Positions 1 through 13,999 of a stretch of DNA of 64,000 nucleotides are shown here, one piece after another. Each line of letters begins with the position of its first letter. Position 1 is the stretch's first letter. The notes beneath the pieces were generated by a model. The model did no database searches. It was not told where the DNA came from and saw only the letters and a list, made by a program, of their open reading frames with translations. Source of the DNA: Ulota crispa. Its lineage: Eukaryota; Streptophyta; Bryopsida; Orthotrichales; Orthotrichaceae. The stretch spans positions 932,501-996,500 of the forward strand of contig OY987252.1 in the NCBI GenBank assembly GCA_963920765.1. The letters run 5' to 3'. Made by a program: the position numbers and the translations under genes.

Positions 1-3000
1 TCTTCAACACCCCACATGAACGCATTTGTAGTCAACATGGATCATAATAAACCCCCTTTCAATTCTCCAACATATTCTCACAAACATAGCATTGAGTATT
101 CTTTTATTGCATTTCAGGACAGTGCTAACATTGAAATTAATGAATAACGCCTTCGAGTAAACCAAAAAGCACTAGAAAAACCAATTCATCATCCACTCTA
201 ACACTTCTTATGCAATGAAACTATGAATGATTACGCAACATAGAACATACAGTATTGGGAAAGCTACAACCACATTCATAGCTTCAAGGGTTATGGAGTA
301 CTTGCTCAAACTCATAGCGGTGCTTACGTTATTGGCCATACATGACACGTGCAAAAATTTGTACACGTGCACAGCCAAGTGCTATGCATAATTCCATTCT
401 TTCCTTCCACTACCAACAACTCAAATCCCATATTACATTGCATCAACAAGTAAGCATTGTCTACGTACAAGGTACTTTCCTTTCCTTTCTATTGCACCAT
501 ACTAATAATGCAAACCAAACGCAACGTATATAGCACAGTAATATTGCGGTCCTTGCCCTGTAGATCTAAGAACATCAAACCCATTGACTTCCATCCTCTC
601 ATAAATATCCCATGCCCTCTCACCAATTCCAAAAATTCAGCAAATAAGATGTCACTTTTTATTCTTGAAGACAGAGTTTACAATATTCATACCTCACTTT
701 GGCACTCAAGCAATATTCCTCAACAAAATCCCCTAATTCTCTCTGCCTATAACCACATCAAAGTCAATTGCGGCAAGAATATAGCATCAACACAAAAAGA
801 AATCCAAATCTTCATGGGATCAGCATTCACAACACAAACTCTGCAACCATTACCAGGACATACAACAATGGCAAAAGTAGAAGTTTTGCTCTTCTGTTAC
901 CTCATATAGCACTAAACGCCTAAAATTCTACACTTTCTCAAACTTTGACCTTCACTTCAGTCCATACCAAACTTATTTCCTGCCAAATCCACATTGCTGC
1001 ATATACACTACTAAACCCAAGACAAAATACTTTAGAACAACTATCCACCTCTACTATTTCCAATGTGCACATTTTGTTGTTCAAAACTGCCATTTCCAAT
1101 GCACAAAATCCTAAAAAAATATGAAATATTGAAGAATATGCCCACCTGTACGAGCGGTTTACCTCCACTCCTGCCGACCACATATAATGTCCACCATCCT
1201 CGCTGGTTGTGCTCTCAATTCAATAATCCGTACTCAATACAATTCCAAAAATGATTAATTTCCACACCAACCTTCTATATTACAAAAAAAAACTTCAAAT
1301 GCTAAATGGAAAATATTGCTTATTGCAAACAGAACCTCAACTCAATGAAACTGATTAAGCCTAACACTTACCGTCTTCTTGCAATACACACCATTGTCTA
1401 CACCATTTCCCACGTTCATTGTTGATTGAGGAATTTGCCAAAGTCACCGAGTTTGGTATTGCAGTTCCTCGCAACAAAGTAGGCTCTAGCTCACTTCCAC
1501 TGCAACTAGTCCTATTGAATACCATGTAAGCATGTACCAACTAGTTGAATCCTACCCACAGCATCTTCGTAACACACACTCACCCACTTCACATTAGCAA
1601 TCATGCGTTTAGCAGTTTAGGAATTTCTCTGCCGTTTACACCACAAGGTACCACTTACAAAGAGTACGTTTCAAACATTTGCCCCTTGGTCCATGAATAC
1701 AACACTTAATATTTGGGGACCACATCGTCAAGCACTACTGTGCAAATACGAGACGGATATCATTGACTTTACTTCGTGATTTCACAACAACATTCAACCA
1801 TGTCCACAAAACAATATTTCCCTAGAGCATTTGACGTCTGCAATACAATTTGGCTCCACATAGTTATACCTTACTATCATGGACATTTCAATGCCTCCCT
1901 CTCTCAATTATTTGCTGAGACCAATCTGTAATTCAATTACAAACCAACCATACATTTACAAACCAATGACCACTAAGATTTACTGCTCCTCATTTTCCTC
2001 TACTTATTTCAATATCACAGGACATAGTTTCATGGATCAATGCATATTAAGGTCAACAACCTCAAAAAAATTTGAAGCAATGTCTTCCCTCACTCCCAAA
2101 GTACATTTAAAATTCTTTATGCAGTACCTCTGTTAAACAATAGAAGGTGTACTTGTTGCGCTTGTGACAGTCAAACAAACACACCATTTGTATACCTTCA
2201 AATGTGAAATTTAGATGTTTTAAGTGAGGTATTGCCCTCTTACCTAGAGACATAACTTTGACTACTAAAAACACGGTCAGAACCATATTACAATAAAAAA
2301 CCACCAAGGATGTACTATATCCTTTACCATAGTAAAAAGTCTGGAATAATGACGACCTAGCCAATTTGGAGCAAATGAAGGAGCTCTCTAAATGAATACA
2401 ACACATAAAAGCAATCATCCTTATGGATACACCTATAGCTTGTAAAATATTTTCAATCCTTCACAACCTCTACAGTAAATTATTAGATTCTATGAGCAAT
2501 GATATACCATGCAAATTTTGGATTGTCAGCCTTGATTAACCTTCTGTTCACGCCCCATTTGAAATACACAGACTACAATTATTATACCGCTGCGGCCTAG
2601 CACACTATCACCAACAACAATATTTCTTGTTCTCTAATTGTGCATTAGTGACCTCATCATTGTTTCACAAAGATGTCCAGGTGTTATTGTTAAATTACTT
2701 TATGCAAATGCATGGCCCCTACACATGGAACCACACATATGACTATGATAGCTTTACAGCACATCCTTGCCTATGTGGGATACCCAAGCAACATTTCACT
2801 CAAATTTCCAATATCCTTGCCGTCGTACCTAGTGATATCACTTGGTTTATTGAAATGCCAATTCAAAGACAAGTAATAAGTTACGTTCACATCTGCGCTT
2901 CAATCTTGTAAAGACATAACATGTACAAAGCCAGTCATGACTCTTCTTTACATAATTCAAAGAGGGACTACATAGCATTTCACATATAACAAAGATTTAT

Positions 3001-5550
3001 GCAAATTCAATTTCCATTAACAATGCCAAAAACAATAGTTGAAGCTACTTAACAACACATTACTACTCACACTCGCTTGAGTGTATTGAATACAACCTAC
3101 CTTTGACAACTTCAAACATTTCTTTTTGAGAGTCTCATCTCTTTTATCTGTGTAAATTCCCTTACAAGTGCAGACAACTTCCCCTTTTCAAAATTTCTTG
3201 CACTGCAATACTACATGGAATTTCTCACATAGTAAGGCAACCCCTTCTATAGATGTCTAAGAGAAACAGTAATTCATGTTTGCCAAAATAATAGTCATTC
3301 TACATACTAGCAGCAATAACATAGACTACAGCACCTGCTCTTCTCTTACATGGCACTTCACTCTTGTATTGGGATAAGCAAGGGCCAAACGTATTGGAAC
3401 CTAGTTGCATTTTCAAATTACTTGCTCAAAATGATCATTGAAGTCTCCACATAAACAATATTTACCCACATCAATTAGGCTATTTCACCTAGCATTATCT
3501 TCTATACTAGGACAATCTTATTCCACCTTCCCATGGTTTAGACTTCATGAAAGGCTAAAAAACACATACGTCTTTCTTTTTATGTCATACTAACAATAGT
3601 CAAAACACTAAAACTTAGTCACTAAACTCACTACTGCTGCAATAGTTACTTCATGTTTTATATTAAGAAATTAGGATCTATGCCATGGTCATATGTATTG
3701 TTTGCAACATAACTTTATTACTTCTTATTTTCACAACACATATCATTAGGAATCAATCATTTGTTCTGTAACACATTACATAGCACATATACATTTTGTG
3801 TACCTTACATGGACATTATCCAACATCCTATTAGACCGACTGGTTTTGTACCAAACACTTCTAGACAAGCCTATTCAAATACAAAATGCTCTGTAATGTA
3901 ACTCTCCAATGGTCAAATTCTTTTCTTGAACTTCACAATTCAAATTGACAAATCCATAAGTCACCCCAATAGATCTTAAATGAGTAACGATAATCCCTGC
4001 TTATTGATCTATGTAGAATGCACGTTTAGATTATGTATTCAATTCATCAAAGAGATATCTTGCTCTATATAGCAGCCACTACTCACATACAGCTCCATAT
4101 AAGATTCTTACAATGAATTTTGAGTAATGTGCGTCCGTCAAATGTTCATTAGAGCACACAATTGCCAAGCTTCCACATGTACTACTAGGTCACTTCTTCA
4201 TTCTTGAGGTGCACATTTTTAAAACAATACCTCATACAAAATGAAGTTATGAAGAATACAATTTCTCCTATATTTTGGACATGACTCAAAATTGTCTAAT
4301 CAATTTGATTTGGTTTAAGACTAGGGACATCTTGCACCTAAAGTAATGTGCATTACTAAGGCGTTGAAATAAAACTTGTTGAAAAATATAAAGCTCACCT
4401 ACGCTTGTAATTAACAGTTTGTATTGATAAACACTGGCTACCTGTGTCCTTCACAAATACTTTTTCAAGTGGGTTTCTCCTTAAATTCCTTGCAAACTTC
4501 CCATCTCATGTCAATACACACAAGTTATCGCATACATTTTGATCTCCCACCTATACTACACTTTCTTTCAAAAGAGATGCAAAAACAAATCTATTAAGCT
4601 ACCACAAAGGCTCTTGAAACCTTGACATTATAGTTCACCTTGTCTACATACAACACTTCACAAAATAACATACAAAACTTGAATACCAACAACTCCTTCA
4701 TGGTCAATCACATTCTACATTGACAACAACAAAAACACTTGTCACGGTCTAGTCACCTTCCTTCACTGCTATCATACCACATGATTTTGGCTATCTACAA
4801 GCTCTGCGTGCTCTCAGACACGTACCTCAAACCGCCTAAGAATAATAAAACCTGCACATGAGTACATTCTCAACATGAGATTCTTCAAACATACTGAAAT
4901 GAAACAAATTGTATCACCTTCACATCCATAATCATACATGATGTCCCTCTAGGACTAGTTCATACATATCCAAACATACTTTCCTAGTAGAGGACAACAA
5001 GCAAAAACAATACTTACATTGCATTGCCCATGTTGGTAATTAGTTTTCAATTGCATTGCACTCTATTCTACATAAGGATTCACTTCCTCCTCCTTACAAC
5101 TTCACAGATTGCAAGAAGTAGTCACATTTCAGTTCACTTTGCACAAATCATAGAAAATATATTCAACACCTATCTCCATGACATGCATTTGTAACGGACG
5201 CTCTATGTCATACCATATCCTACACTTCTGCATCATTGAGCAAGAAAGAAAGAAGAATATATTCAAGAATATAGGCAAAAATTGGCTGGCAAAATGGCAC
5301 CATTGCAACCGCATATTTCCTTACATCAAGACATAACTAAAACAAAATACATGAATTCCAAAATACTAATTTCACAGTCTATTCTTCAAAAAACTATAAA
5401 AGACAAGGACAGCCATTGGATAGATGCACACTTCAAGGAAAACTATAAGCACTTAGTTCTCTCACAAACATGTGCAAGCAATGCTGCCTAGATATGCATG
5501 GTGGTCAATTACACCGTGCAAGAGAAGCTTCTAGTAAAGACCATATACAT
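1..5550. other. A/C-rich gene-free stretch
   Basis: I see no supported gene here. The + strand is visibly poor in G and rich in A and C; a sample line near 3.0 kb has about 5 G to 13 C in 60 bases. The longest open frame, 150 codons at 457-909, shows no family motif, and its composition simply follows the skew. No TIR pair or tandem array stood out. It could be the flank of the CACTA element that follows, but no terminus is visible. Confidence 0.5.
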
Positions 5551-5962
5551 CAAATAACCTAGACCAACAATACCTTCCACTGAGCTATATTGACTGCGTC
5601 ATTTGCAAGTGAAGGTTTGCATACATGTAATTTTAGAACAAGGAATACAAAATCATGTGTATTATTCTTAACAGCTTTGAAAGAAACAAGGTAGTCAACC
5701 AATTTAAACCTTGGAGTGCTTTTACTTGTCCTTGGAGGGCTCTCCAGCATCCCGATCAAAAACTAGGGCTTCCTCTTTGTTTGCTTCTCCAAGTATTTCA
5801 TTGATCTAGACATTTTGGTCACTTCAAATGGGGGCTTCATCTCTATCACAATGTGCGTGTGGGTCGTGAAGCCCAACAAAGTCAGCATTCTCTCCCATTC
5901 TAAACATCTCGAGTGCCCTTTCCTCATCTTCTGCACTGTCCACTCTACAACCTTGAACCTCA

Positions 5963-6514
5963 TTACGTAGGACTATCTTCCACTAAACCTGCTCTCCCAT
6001 ATAGGGAAAAAACTTGATCACAATGCACAAGGAAAGTGAATGATTTGTAGCCAAAAGGTACGTGTGAGTTGAATTTAGTCATGGTGAAACCCCAATCATC
6101 TTTCTTCACAGTCGCATGTCTTCTCGTGTAATTTGCCTTGACCCATTCACACACTAGTAGTAGAGTACAATGTTGTCCATAGTTCAATTCTGCTATCTTC
6201 AATATTTGCCCTATGTACTCAAGGAATGCATCAATTGGGTTCAAATCACATCTTCCAAATTGACAAGGTCTATGAAAAATAGCAGCTACACCAAAATCAC
6301 AAGTCTTAGTGAGATTCTCCTCAGCATTTTTGACTCTATAGTGGTATCCATAAGTGTATATACTTCTAAATATTTGTGCAATTAAAGATGGTGCTGTCAA
6401 TGATGCTACAACATCATTGGCAATTGCAACACCATTTTCTTGAGCATTTCTTATCTCTTCTTTAATCCATTCTAAAAAGGGGGGAATCTCCTCTAATTTA
6501 GTAGGGTACGGCAT
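5963..6514 (-). pseudogene. DUF4216 part of CACTA transposase
   Basis: This 183-codon open frame follows the DUF4218 remnant on the same strand. It shows the DUF4216 layout: YTYGYHYRVKNAEENLTKTC, a D-F-G-V segment, then the YIGQILKIAELNYG block with LLLVCEWV, then DDWGFTMTKFN and a final CDQVFSLYGRAG. The family equivalents are the YGVLxEIIELxY, FKCxWV and xQVFY motifs. The frame itself has no internal stop, which makes it the best preserved piece of the element, but the rest of the protein is broken. Further - strand frames at 5763-5963 and 5559-5759 may be its C-terminal continuation, although I see no motif in them. Confidence 0.75.
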
Positions 6515-6818
6515 CCATCTGGGGCCACTCCTACATGGATTTCTACCACAAAACTTTGCTCTTGCAATAGCTCAATCCTGCTAGATCTCTTGATACGTCT
6601 GTCACCACAATTTCAACAAATCTTAGAACTGAACATTATGAAATCATAATGTATTTTGTAAAAACATTAACTACTACTAACAGTCACAACACAATAAGGT
6701 TGCTTGTACAAAGTGAGAATCAACATTGGCACTTTATTCATCAAGGATTTGATAGTGTATCAAAAAATTTATTAGTGATTTAATTCTACACTATACCCTT
6801 TTGACTGCTGCATTTGTA

Positions 6819-7649
6819 CTAGTTTGTTTTGTCTTTGCTTATACATAGTAAAAAGATATTATAATAGTCAACAAAAACTAACCTTTGGTAAGGCTCTAAA
6901 TGAGCTGCATTGTCCAAAACAAATTTGTGCATTGAATTCCATAACTCCACTGATAATGGTCTCTTCTTCCCTTTCCCCTCAACAATCTTGTCCACCATTG
7001 TTGGGTCCTCCTTGTCATTCCACACTCTTCTAGAAGTATTGTTGTACTCAAACATATACTCAGTTATAAACCCTAGTGCCTATTTGGTTTAATAGCCTTG
7101 AGCAATGCTTCCCTTAGGTTTAGCCAAATTTTTAACATATCCCTTTAATGTCTTGAAGTAGCACTTATAAAGATACATCCATCTGGTGTGGACGGGTCCA
7201 AGGAAAAAAAAGTCTTCCACTAGATGGTTTGACAAGTGAGACATAATATCAAAAAAAGGAAGCATCTCGTTCTCTATCTTACACATGGTCTTTGCACATT
7301 CTACTGTCAACAAGTCTTTACTTTCGTAATTTACTATTTTAGCACAAGTTTTGAGGAAAATTCTACTCAAGCAAATTACTACTTGAGATAGAGATTTGTT
7401 AGAAATTGTTTGAAAACACGGGGGCAATATCTGCTGTAGAAGAACATGAAAATCATGAGATTTTTGTCCACTTAACTTCCCCTTGCTGATCTTTGAATGT
7501 AAAGCGCTTGCATAGTAGGTTGGAGTGTGCAAAGACTTCAATGCAAATAACACCTTCCTCTTATCTTCTTGAGTTAACACATATGGTGCATCTAGCATAT
7601 AATACTTGTCTAGATGGTCAAGAAGTCGTTGCAATGAAGATTTGGTCAA
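6819..7649 (-). pseudogene. DUF4218 and linker part of CACTA transposase
   Basis: The frame 7649-7089 (186 codons) carries the hallmarks of DUF4218, the region after TNP2 in plant CACTA proteins: KLSGQKSHDFHVLLQQILP, then a central SRIFLKTCAKIV, then FFDIMSHLSNHLVEDFFFLG and PVHTRWMYLYKCYFKTLKGY ending KPKGSIAQGY. The next - strand frame, 7055-6819, continues the family pattern with RRVWNDKED, GKGKKRPLS and MHKFVLDNAAHLEPYQ, matching the linker before DUF4216. The gap between the frames may be an intron or a small lesion. The molecular role of DUF4218 is not established; it serves as a marker of CACTA transposases. Confidence 0.85.
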
Positions 7650-8895
7650 ATTTGTCTTGCCTGCATGTCTGCCCTAATTGCAAGTGAATCTTTTCCCAAC
7701 TATTGTCTTCAAAATAATTTTGCAAAGGTTTTTTTAGCAATGCATGGGATCATGACCTTGATGTACGGGTAACTTTTGCAAACACATGTGAAGCAATATT
7801 ATCAATTATAATGCTGTAACCCTAACAAGGGTAGGTGAACTTCACCTATACAGATGAAATATCTGATTCATCAAATTCCATTATGAAAGAAATTTTTGTA
7901 ACAAAGCCTGAACTCTTATTATGCATACCAACATCCCATAAATTGGCATTGCCGTAAGCTGTTATCTTGTATACCAAAAACGTTGTTTGCAACATTCACT
8001 GTAGTTAGTCTAACTTTCAGTGTAATTAGAAATATCACATGGAAAACGTAATGCCCATTCTCATTTTCATCACCACTTAGAAATGTACAAGTACAATTTT
8101 TGGACATTGACGTATACACAAACAAAATAGAGATTATAATAAGTTCTGCATTTGCTAAGAAATACATATAGAAGACTGGTAGGAACAACATGCAATGCTT
8201 GCACCGAGGCAACCAAATAATACTGATACAATCTCCCACTGGTAGTACACAGAAGCGGCATATAGTACATTGCAATGTGCCTCCCTCTTGACATAAAGTG
8301 AATTTTTTGCCTCTGAATTTTGTAAAACCAAAATGAGTGTAGGCACATAGCTCCAAAACCATGACATTCACATCTCATTTGCCTTTCCATGGGTTTTTGA
8401 AGAGAGGGAGAATTTATATCTACTTTTCATTCAAACATAACAAGTTGCCACATGGAACACATTATTTCTCATGTTATTTGATCAATTACATAATTTTCAA
8501 TGAACTCTAAAGGTCTTGTGTTAAAATCACCTATTTGTCACTCTGTCTTTCTCATGAATAACTTCCTTGCAACTTCAAAACTTAGACATGAAACCAAAAA
8601 TTATGCTTGGGTGTTCAGAGATTTCACCCTGTTTCTTTTAAGACTTTGCAATGTGTGTTTAAGTGTAATTCATATGCACTCCTTACCATCCTATCCATCA
8701 CTACACATGAGAGGATCTTTGATTCATGTACATTTTTATGTGAATATAGTTATTTCAATAAGAATAGTTACAATGAGAACACCGCCAAGCTCTTAGTAAA
8801 GGAACCGATCTCTTAATCAAAATGTATGAAAATCAACTCATTCTCCCTTTTCTCTTTGCAACACTTTCATGATAGTGACCAAACCACTTAATTTA

Positions 8896-10371
8896 CTATA
8901 GTTCACATAAATTAATGTACTTTCCTACCAACATGTAACCAGTATTGAGGATAGTTTTGCAAAAATTGACTATCCAGGAAGGGAGTTGATGAAAAATCAT
9001 TTTTTGTTTAACGCCACTGAGTTTCACTGGGTCTTCATTATTGTTTTCAACTTCCCCTTTTTTAGGAAAACCTCTTTTGTAATACTCCATTGTACAATCT
9101 CATTTCATGTTGGCCTTTGTGGAGCCATGTGCTACTCTTGATAATTGTTGAATTCAGCCCTTGCCCTCTTGAATGGATGACCTCCATCCAAATACCTCCT
9201 CCCACCTAGATATAACATTTTTCCGAGAAGTCGTGCATATCCTGTGCAAGTCGCAAGACCACATAGAGGGCATCCCTTGTAACCATCACTACTAAAAAAT
9301 GGGCATTTTATGACTTTGATTTATGACTATTGTGAGTCATTTAGATTTTTGAATGACTTTCAATAGTCATAAATCAGAGTCATAAAATACCCATTTTCTA
9401 GTAGTGCATGAACTTGGTGCCTTGATAGAAGTCCGTACGCTAGTAAGTCATTTATTGTGAATATCAACATAGCTCTTAATTTGAACAGCTTGTTACTTTT
9501 TGGTTTGGAAACATTCACTATTGTAACACCTCTCCACAATGTCAGCAAATCACAAATAACAAAACCTAAGAAAACATCAACATATTTGGCGGTAGTGGCA
9601 TTTGGGCCAAGAATGAGGATAATAAAAGAAACAAAAAACTTTTTTGTTAGTAGGCCAAGGTTGAAGATTATATATTGTAATTAGAAAAACCCATGTTGAA
9701 TGTTTAATAGCATTATTCTTGAATGGTATGATGCCATCTCCAACTAGTCCTAGCCTTAAATTTGTTTTCACCTCTGCAAAGTTAGGATATAGTTGATCCA
9801 TAGTCTTCCATTGCATACTATATGTAACAGATCTCATAATTTGACCAATGGATTTGTGACTGTCATACCACATCATGTGCTTGGCAACTTCTAGACATCT
9901 AAACATTCATACAATATGCTTGGTGAAATCCAAGTATCGCACAATTTGTTGTAGAACTATACTTGATCCTGTAACATAATGACTCTCTAGGCAAATTGAG
10001 CATCTCATTAGGTTTTCCTACTCCCCCTCATATAGGATGTGTTTGTGAGGATAGTAGTGTACTTGGCAATGCTAAAGTCCCAATTTCATCAACATGCTCA
10101 TCACTTCATACAAGGTTCTAGGAAAGCAATTAGAATTGGGAAGAAGGTCTCCAGCTATCCACTTCAACAATGCATCTAAAAATATTTGTGGAACAAAATA
10201 TAAGCTGCACAAGGAGTAGAGGACAATTGCATGTTGCAAATAATTTTGAGTGCTACCTTCATACAATGATGTTGTGGATTCCTGTACCAGATACTCCAAG
10301 TTTGCTTCATTCAAAATTTGGTATTCTTTTGCGTTAGTGAAGTCAAAGTTGCCTTTGTTCTCACTCTCCAA
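8896..10371 (-). pseudogene. TNP2 transposase domain, broken by a MITE
   Basis: The TNP2 (Tnp2/En-Spm) domain carries out cut-and-paste transposition of CACTA elements in the nucleus. On the - strand, 10371-10072 resembles the family's leading part (TSLYEGSTQNYLQHAIVLYS, then a W-x-x-DLLP region, ending MLMKLGL). The stretch 9906-9577 holds the conserved block NLRLGLVGDGIIPF followed by STWVFLITIYNLQPW. The stretch 9548-9410 holds RAMLIFTINDLLAYGLLS. After the 120-bp insertion at 9287-9406 it resumes with GYKGCPLCG and YLGGRRYLDGGHPFKRAR. The tail near 8.9-9.09 kb keeps KMIFHQLPSW. Several stops and frame changes separate these blocks. Removing the MITE and one CAT duplication restores one continuous frame across the insertion, which supports both calls. 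Confidence 0.88.
9287..9406. mobile_element. 120-bp CACTA-type MITE with 3-bp target duplication
   Basis: The element begins CACTACTAAAAAATGGGC and ends with the near-perfect inverse, ...CCCATTTTCTAGTAGTG. The arms pair for about 55 bp with a few mismatches, so it is almost a full foldback. It is flanked by CAT at 9284-9286 and CAT at 9407-9409. CACTA-led termini and a 3-bp duplication are diagnostic of the CACTA superfamily. It sits inside the TNP2 coding remnant of a larger CACTA element. High arm identity suggests that it is younger than its host element. Confidence 0.93.
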
Positions 10372-10821
10372 AACCTCTTAGTGAATGTTATCCACTCTAC
10401 CAAAAGCGTCTCTGGCCATGCTATCCAAATCTATTGGGACCCATAGAGGCCACCTAAGTTCATCTCCTAAATCAGGTGTTTCACATTCACGATAAGGCTC
10501 TCCATCTCAATCCCTCTCTCTGGTTGGACCGCAAACATTCTGTCTGTCTACAGCCTAATGCAACGCAAGTCATGTGCCATTAGACATGGAAAATGCTCTT
10601 TCCTAGACTCCAAGTTATTGCTTTTATTGTTACTTATATATTTATGGGCACATACATATTTGTGAATGAGTCGCATTCTAAGTAAACATGATACACAAAT
10701 GTAGAGTAAACAATACATAACGCTTTACAGTCTAAAAAACAAAAAAATGGGCACCCTAAAACCGTAATAGAAATACAAAATAAGAAAAGTGTCATATGAA
10801 ACCATAAATGAAGTATGCATA

Positions 10822-10939
10822 TGTACATGCAAAAACTTACCATTTCTAGATGAATTAAAAACCAATCTATTCCATGTCTAATGTGATGTTTGGCAATAAC
10901 TTCCACTTTCTTCAAATACGTCCCTTGCATTGTCTGCAA
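10822..10939 (-). pseudogene. CACTA transposase-associated (zinc-finger-like) fragment
   Basis: The - strand reads ...GTYLKKVEVIAKHHIRHG and continues to an LIHLE segment. In plant CACTA transposases the transposase-associated domain has a comparable stretch (valine, a spaced HL or HH, R-G, then W-x-x-HG) just before TNP2. The position, about 450 bp upstream of the TNP2 start on the same strand, fits. The open frame continues to 10634, but the part past this motif is hydrophobic and looks intronic. The assignment rests mainly on position and a short motif. Confidence 0.45.
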
Positions 10940-10999
10940 GCAGAAGGATACTTAGCTATCCCCAGCCTATTTGCTATGGTGTGCTCTATATGGTAGGCT

Positions 11000-13990
11000 G
11001 CACATTGCCTAGTACATCGCATGATGCTCAATATGTGAGATGGCAAGACATGAAGGTCTTTGTGGATATAAGCATACAATTGTCCTCAAATATAAAAGGA
11101 TCACAGAATGATGTGTTGCACTGTCGGCTTGTAGTGGAATAGTGAATTTCAAATATGAGCTATGCCTAACCAAAAACTTTAGTGCATATGAGTATAATGA
11201 ACAAAAATTACAGAAGGCAACGTCATAGAACAAGACACATGTGCTCGATGCCATGTTCATGCTTTAACAAAAGTGAGACAATTTCATAGCCACAAGATTT
11301 ATGAATTATATATAGAAGTGTTAGCTTGTTACATGGTTAATGCATGTTATTTTCCATAACTACTACAACAAGGGATGCAGAGAAGCACGCAAATCTAAAG
11401 TACTATTGGTACCTAAATAACATGTGATATGTGATATAGAAAATGAAGTTCCACAATGGCCAGAGGGTACTCTAGCATAATTCACAAAGTGTTCACATTT
11501 GTCATCTATAAATACTACTACTAGAATTATGACATGTCACTCCCATGGTTCAGTATTACATCTGTCAGAAAATAACAAAACTATGAGATTAAACCACAAA
11601 CTAAAGTTGGGAAGTTTAGTAGTGGATATTGACATTTCCCATACCCGTTAATACCTTCACAAGAAGCACGTTCCACTTTACCATCCATAGTCACATACAC
11701 AGCTGCAATATTCTGTACCAAAGCGCAACCATGGCTATATAAGTGGGTGTTTTATAAGCATTGCACCACTCCACTTACACTAGAACTTCATAGTACCCGC
11801 TATTTTAGTTCAAACGGACGCAACAGCTTTGTCACTAGGAAATACTAATAACAAATTACCAGTTTTAAAGAGGCATTCTTTCCAGAGTAATCATACCTCC
11901 TTGTACTACTATTGCCAAACTCATGATAGATGACAAGTATGCTGCAAGATTTGGACTATACTTTCCTTGTATTGTTATTACCATTTCTTCTCAAAAAAAC
12001 AGCTAATACTAATTGGTTCTTAAGATTTATTAGGAAGCAATTAGAATGGCATGATCAAAACTTAGCAAATTGAAGATATGATTAAAGCATTCAATTATTT
12101 CCTATGGTGCTCAATGAACTAAGTATGTGATGGAGCCTGCAAATTGAAGGCATTGATTGTTTACAACTAAACAACAACAAGAATTTTGAATTAAGAAGAG
12201 AAGTACCCGTTCTATTTTGTGAACTTAGGCTTGTTTGACAAATTATTTAACCAACCTTTAGTAACCCTTCCAGATATTGTAAATTTTATTGCTAATTTAT
12301 ATGATTGAAATCAGTAATCATAGCATTATGTAACAAAAAAACAAAGATGGAAATGATAAATTTGTATTGAATTGAAATGCCAAATTACAATGGAAAGAAA
12401 TAGTTAAAACCCAAAGACTTTCAAGAAGAACTTTAAAGCTAGTCTTGTTAAGATGAAGTATTGGTTTTCCATTGAGATTTATGTCATAGTGATTTGAAGA
12501 ATCCTCATATGGGAGGTCATGTGCAAACATGTAATTTAGGGCCCTATATCATGTTTATGTAACCAATGTTGCACTATTAATTGTCTATTGGAAAACCTAA
12601 TGAAGCAAGGTTACTAGATTTCTGCCTTCACAGGTTTGGAAACTTAAATGGTATTAACACTGAACTATAAAGTACTTGAAGTAATATGAGCAAAACATGT
12701 TTGGGCTTTTAGCAAAACTTTTTGAAACATGACATTATTTGTTAGAAAGCAAAAAAAACCAGTATTTCCAAACTTCTGATAATGTAATATTCAGGTGTGT
12801 CTAGGTTGTATAGAGTGAATTAACTGATTATGTCTTCTAGAAATTTTAGATGTGATTAAATTAGTTCAGAGAGTTATAAAAAAATCATCATCTCTTCAAA
12901 AAAAAATTCTTCAAAATGCATAATTTAATTTATCTAAAATATATTTTAGAAAACTACAAGTACCTAATAGTGGAAGACCTTCTAACAAGTGCATAGTAAT
13001 TGTTTGCAGTTGTTATATAATATTGAGTGATTTGACCAAATCCATTGCAAATAATAACAATCTTTTCTGGTTTCTTGACATAACTTACTTGGTATTGGTA
13101 GAAAAATGGCAATCTCTTCAAGCATTCCACATTCGTCTATAACCTTTTGGAAATGCACTTCCTTGACCTAGAAACAAGGTCATTCTCCACAATTTAGGGA
13201 GATAGAACTCAAATTCTATGAAGCATGTTGCTACAATATAATGAAATCCACTCCATCTCAAAATAAGCACGATGAATACAGTGTACGTCGTGACTACTTG
13301 ATTGACTCTTGCGGTAAAAAACGTTTGAAATTTTCAATTGCCTTCTTGATTATGTTTTGTACTGAGCAATTTCCTACTCAAAACACACTAAAATCATGTG
13401 TATTCACTAAATAAAGTCAATGTCATAAGACAATTCTCTATAATCTCTACTGAGGTTCAAGAATTCTATTTCCACCACTTAATTGATCATAAAGTGTAAG
13501 AATCAATCAACCATGGCAAATTTCTAGATGAACACCTTGTACACAAAGGGTCCCTGATATAACCTCAATAAAAATAAGCCAAAGAAATTGCAGAAGTTAT
13601 GACATACTTATTTGGAACCACAAATTTAGATGAACAATACAGAAGGTCAACTAACGCAAGACATGAGAATACCAACCATTGCTTTCTTAGGTTTAATATT
13701 AGTACTCTATAGACCTACTCCTTGCTATGCTAGAATTTCAATGTATAGATTTTGTCTCAATTTTTGAAGCGTCAAGAAGGTTTTCTACATTTGTTATTGG
13801 AAATCGACTATCAATTTCATTACTTACATAATCTTCATTGACATGGTGAAATGCAAATAACTTGTGCACATACTTGCCTCCTATCTATGAATAGATATCA
13901 TAATTCAGTCAAACCTTTATGTCAGATTTTGTCCAAACAGACATCCATAATTTGAAGCTTAGATCACTAGCGACAAACATGTTTCAAAGG
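11000..13990. other. AT-rich DNA, no supported feature
   Basis: Open frames here are short and without motifs. No TIR pair, tandem array or RNA gene was seen. It probably belongs to the decayed CACTA element or its flank. Confidence 0.5.
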
Positions 13991-13999
13991 TATACTTAC

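Larger units (their letters stand above)
5559..10939 (-). mobile_element. decayed CACTA (En/Spm) DNA transposon, transposase region
   Basis: Reading the - strand from 10.94 kb down to 5.56 kb gives plant CACTA transposase segments in the usual order: a zinc-finger-like transposase-associated piece, the TNP2 domain, DUF4218, a linker, then DUF4216. All are broken by stops, frame changes and insertions, so the element is not autonomous. The roughly 1.2 kb between TNP2 and DUF4218 (about 7.7-8.9 kb) is mostly unreadable and probably holds an intron or insertion. A short piece near 7.68 kb still resembles the end of TNP2. I could not find CACTA terminal inverted repeats bounding this copy, so the limits given are those of the coding remnant. 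Confidence 0.8.

Noticed and set aside
457..909. 150-codon open frame on the + strand
   Set aside because: No motif, no codon-like composition apart from the A/C skew of the region, and no neighbouring exon signals.
7919..8390. Overlapping - strand frames of 70-150 codons
   Set aside because: They overlap in several frames, are Cys/Tyr/hydrophobic-rich, and fall in the gap of the CACTA remnant; they match no transposase block.
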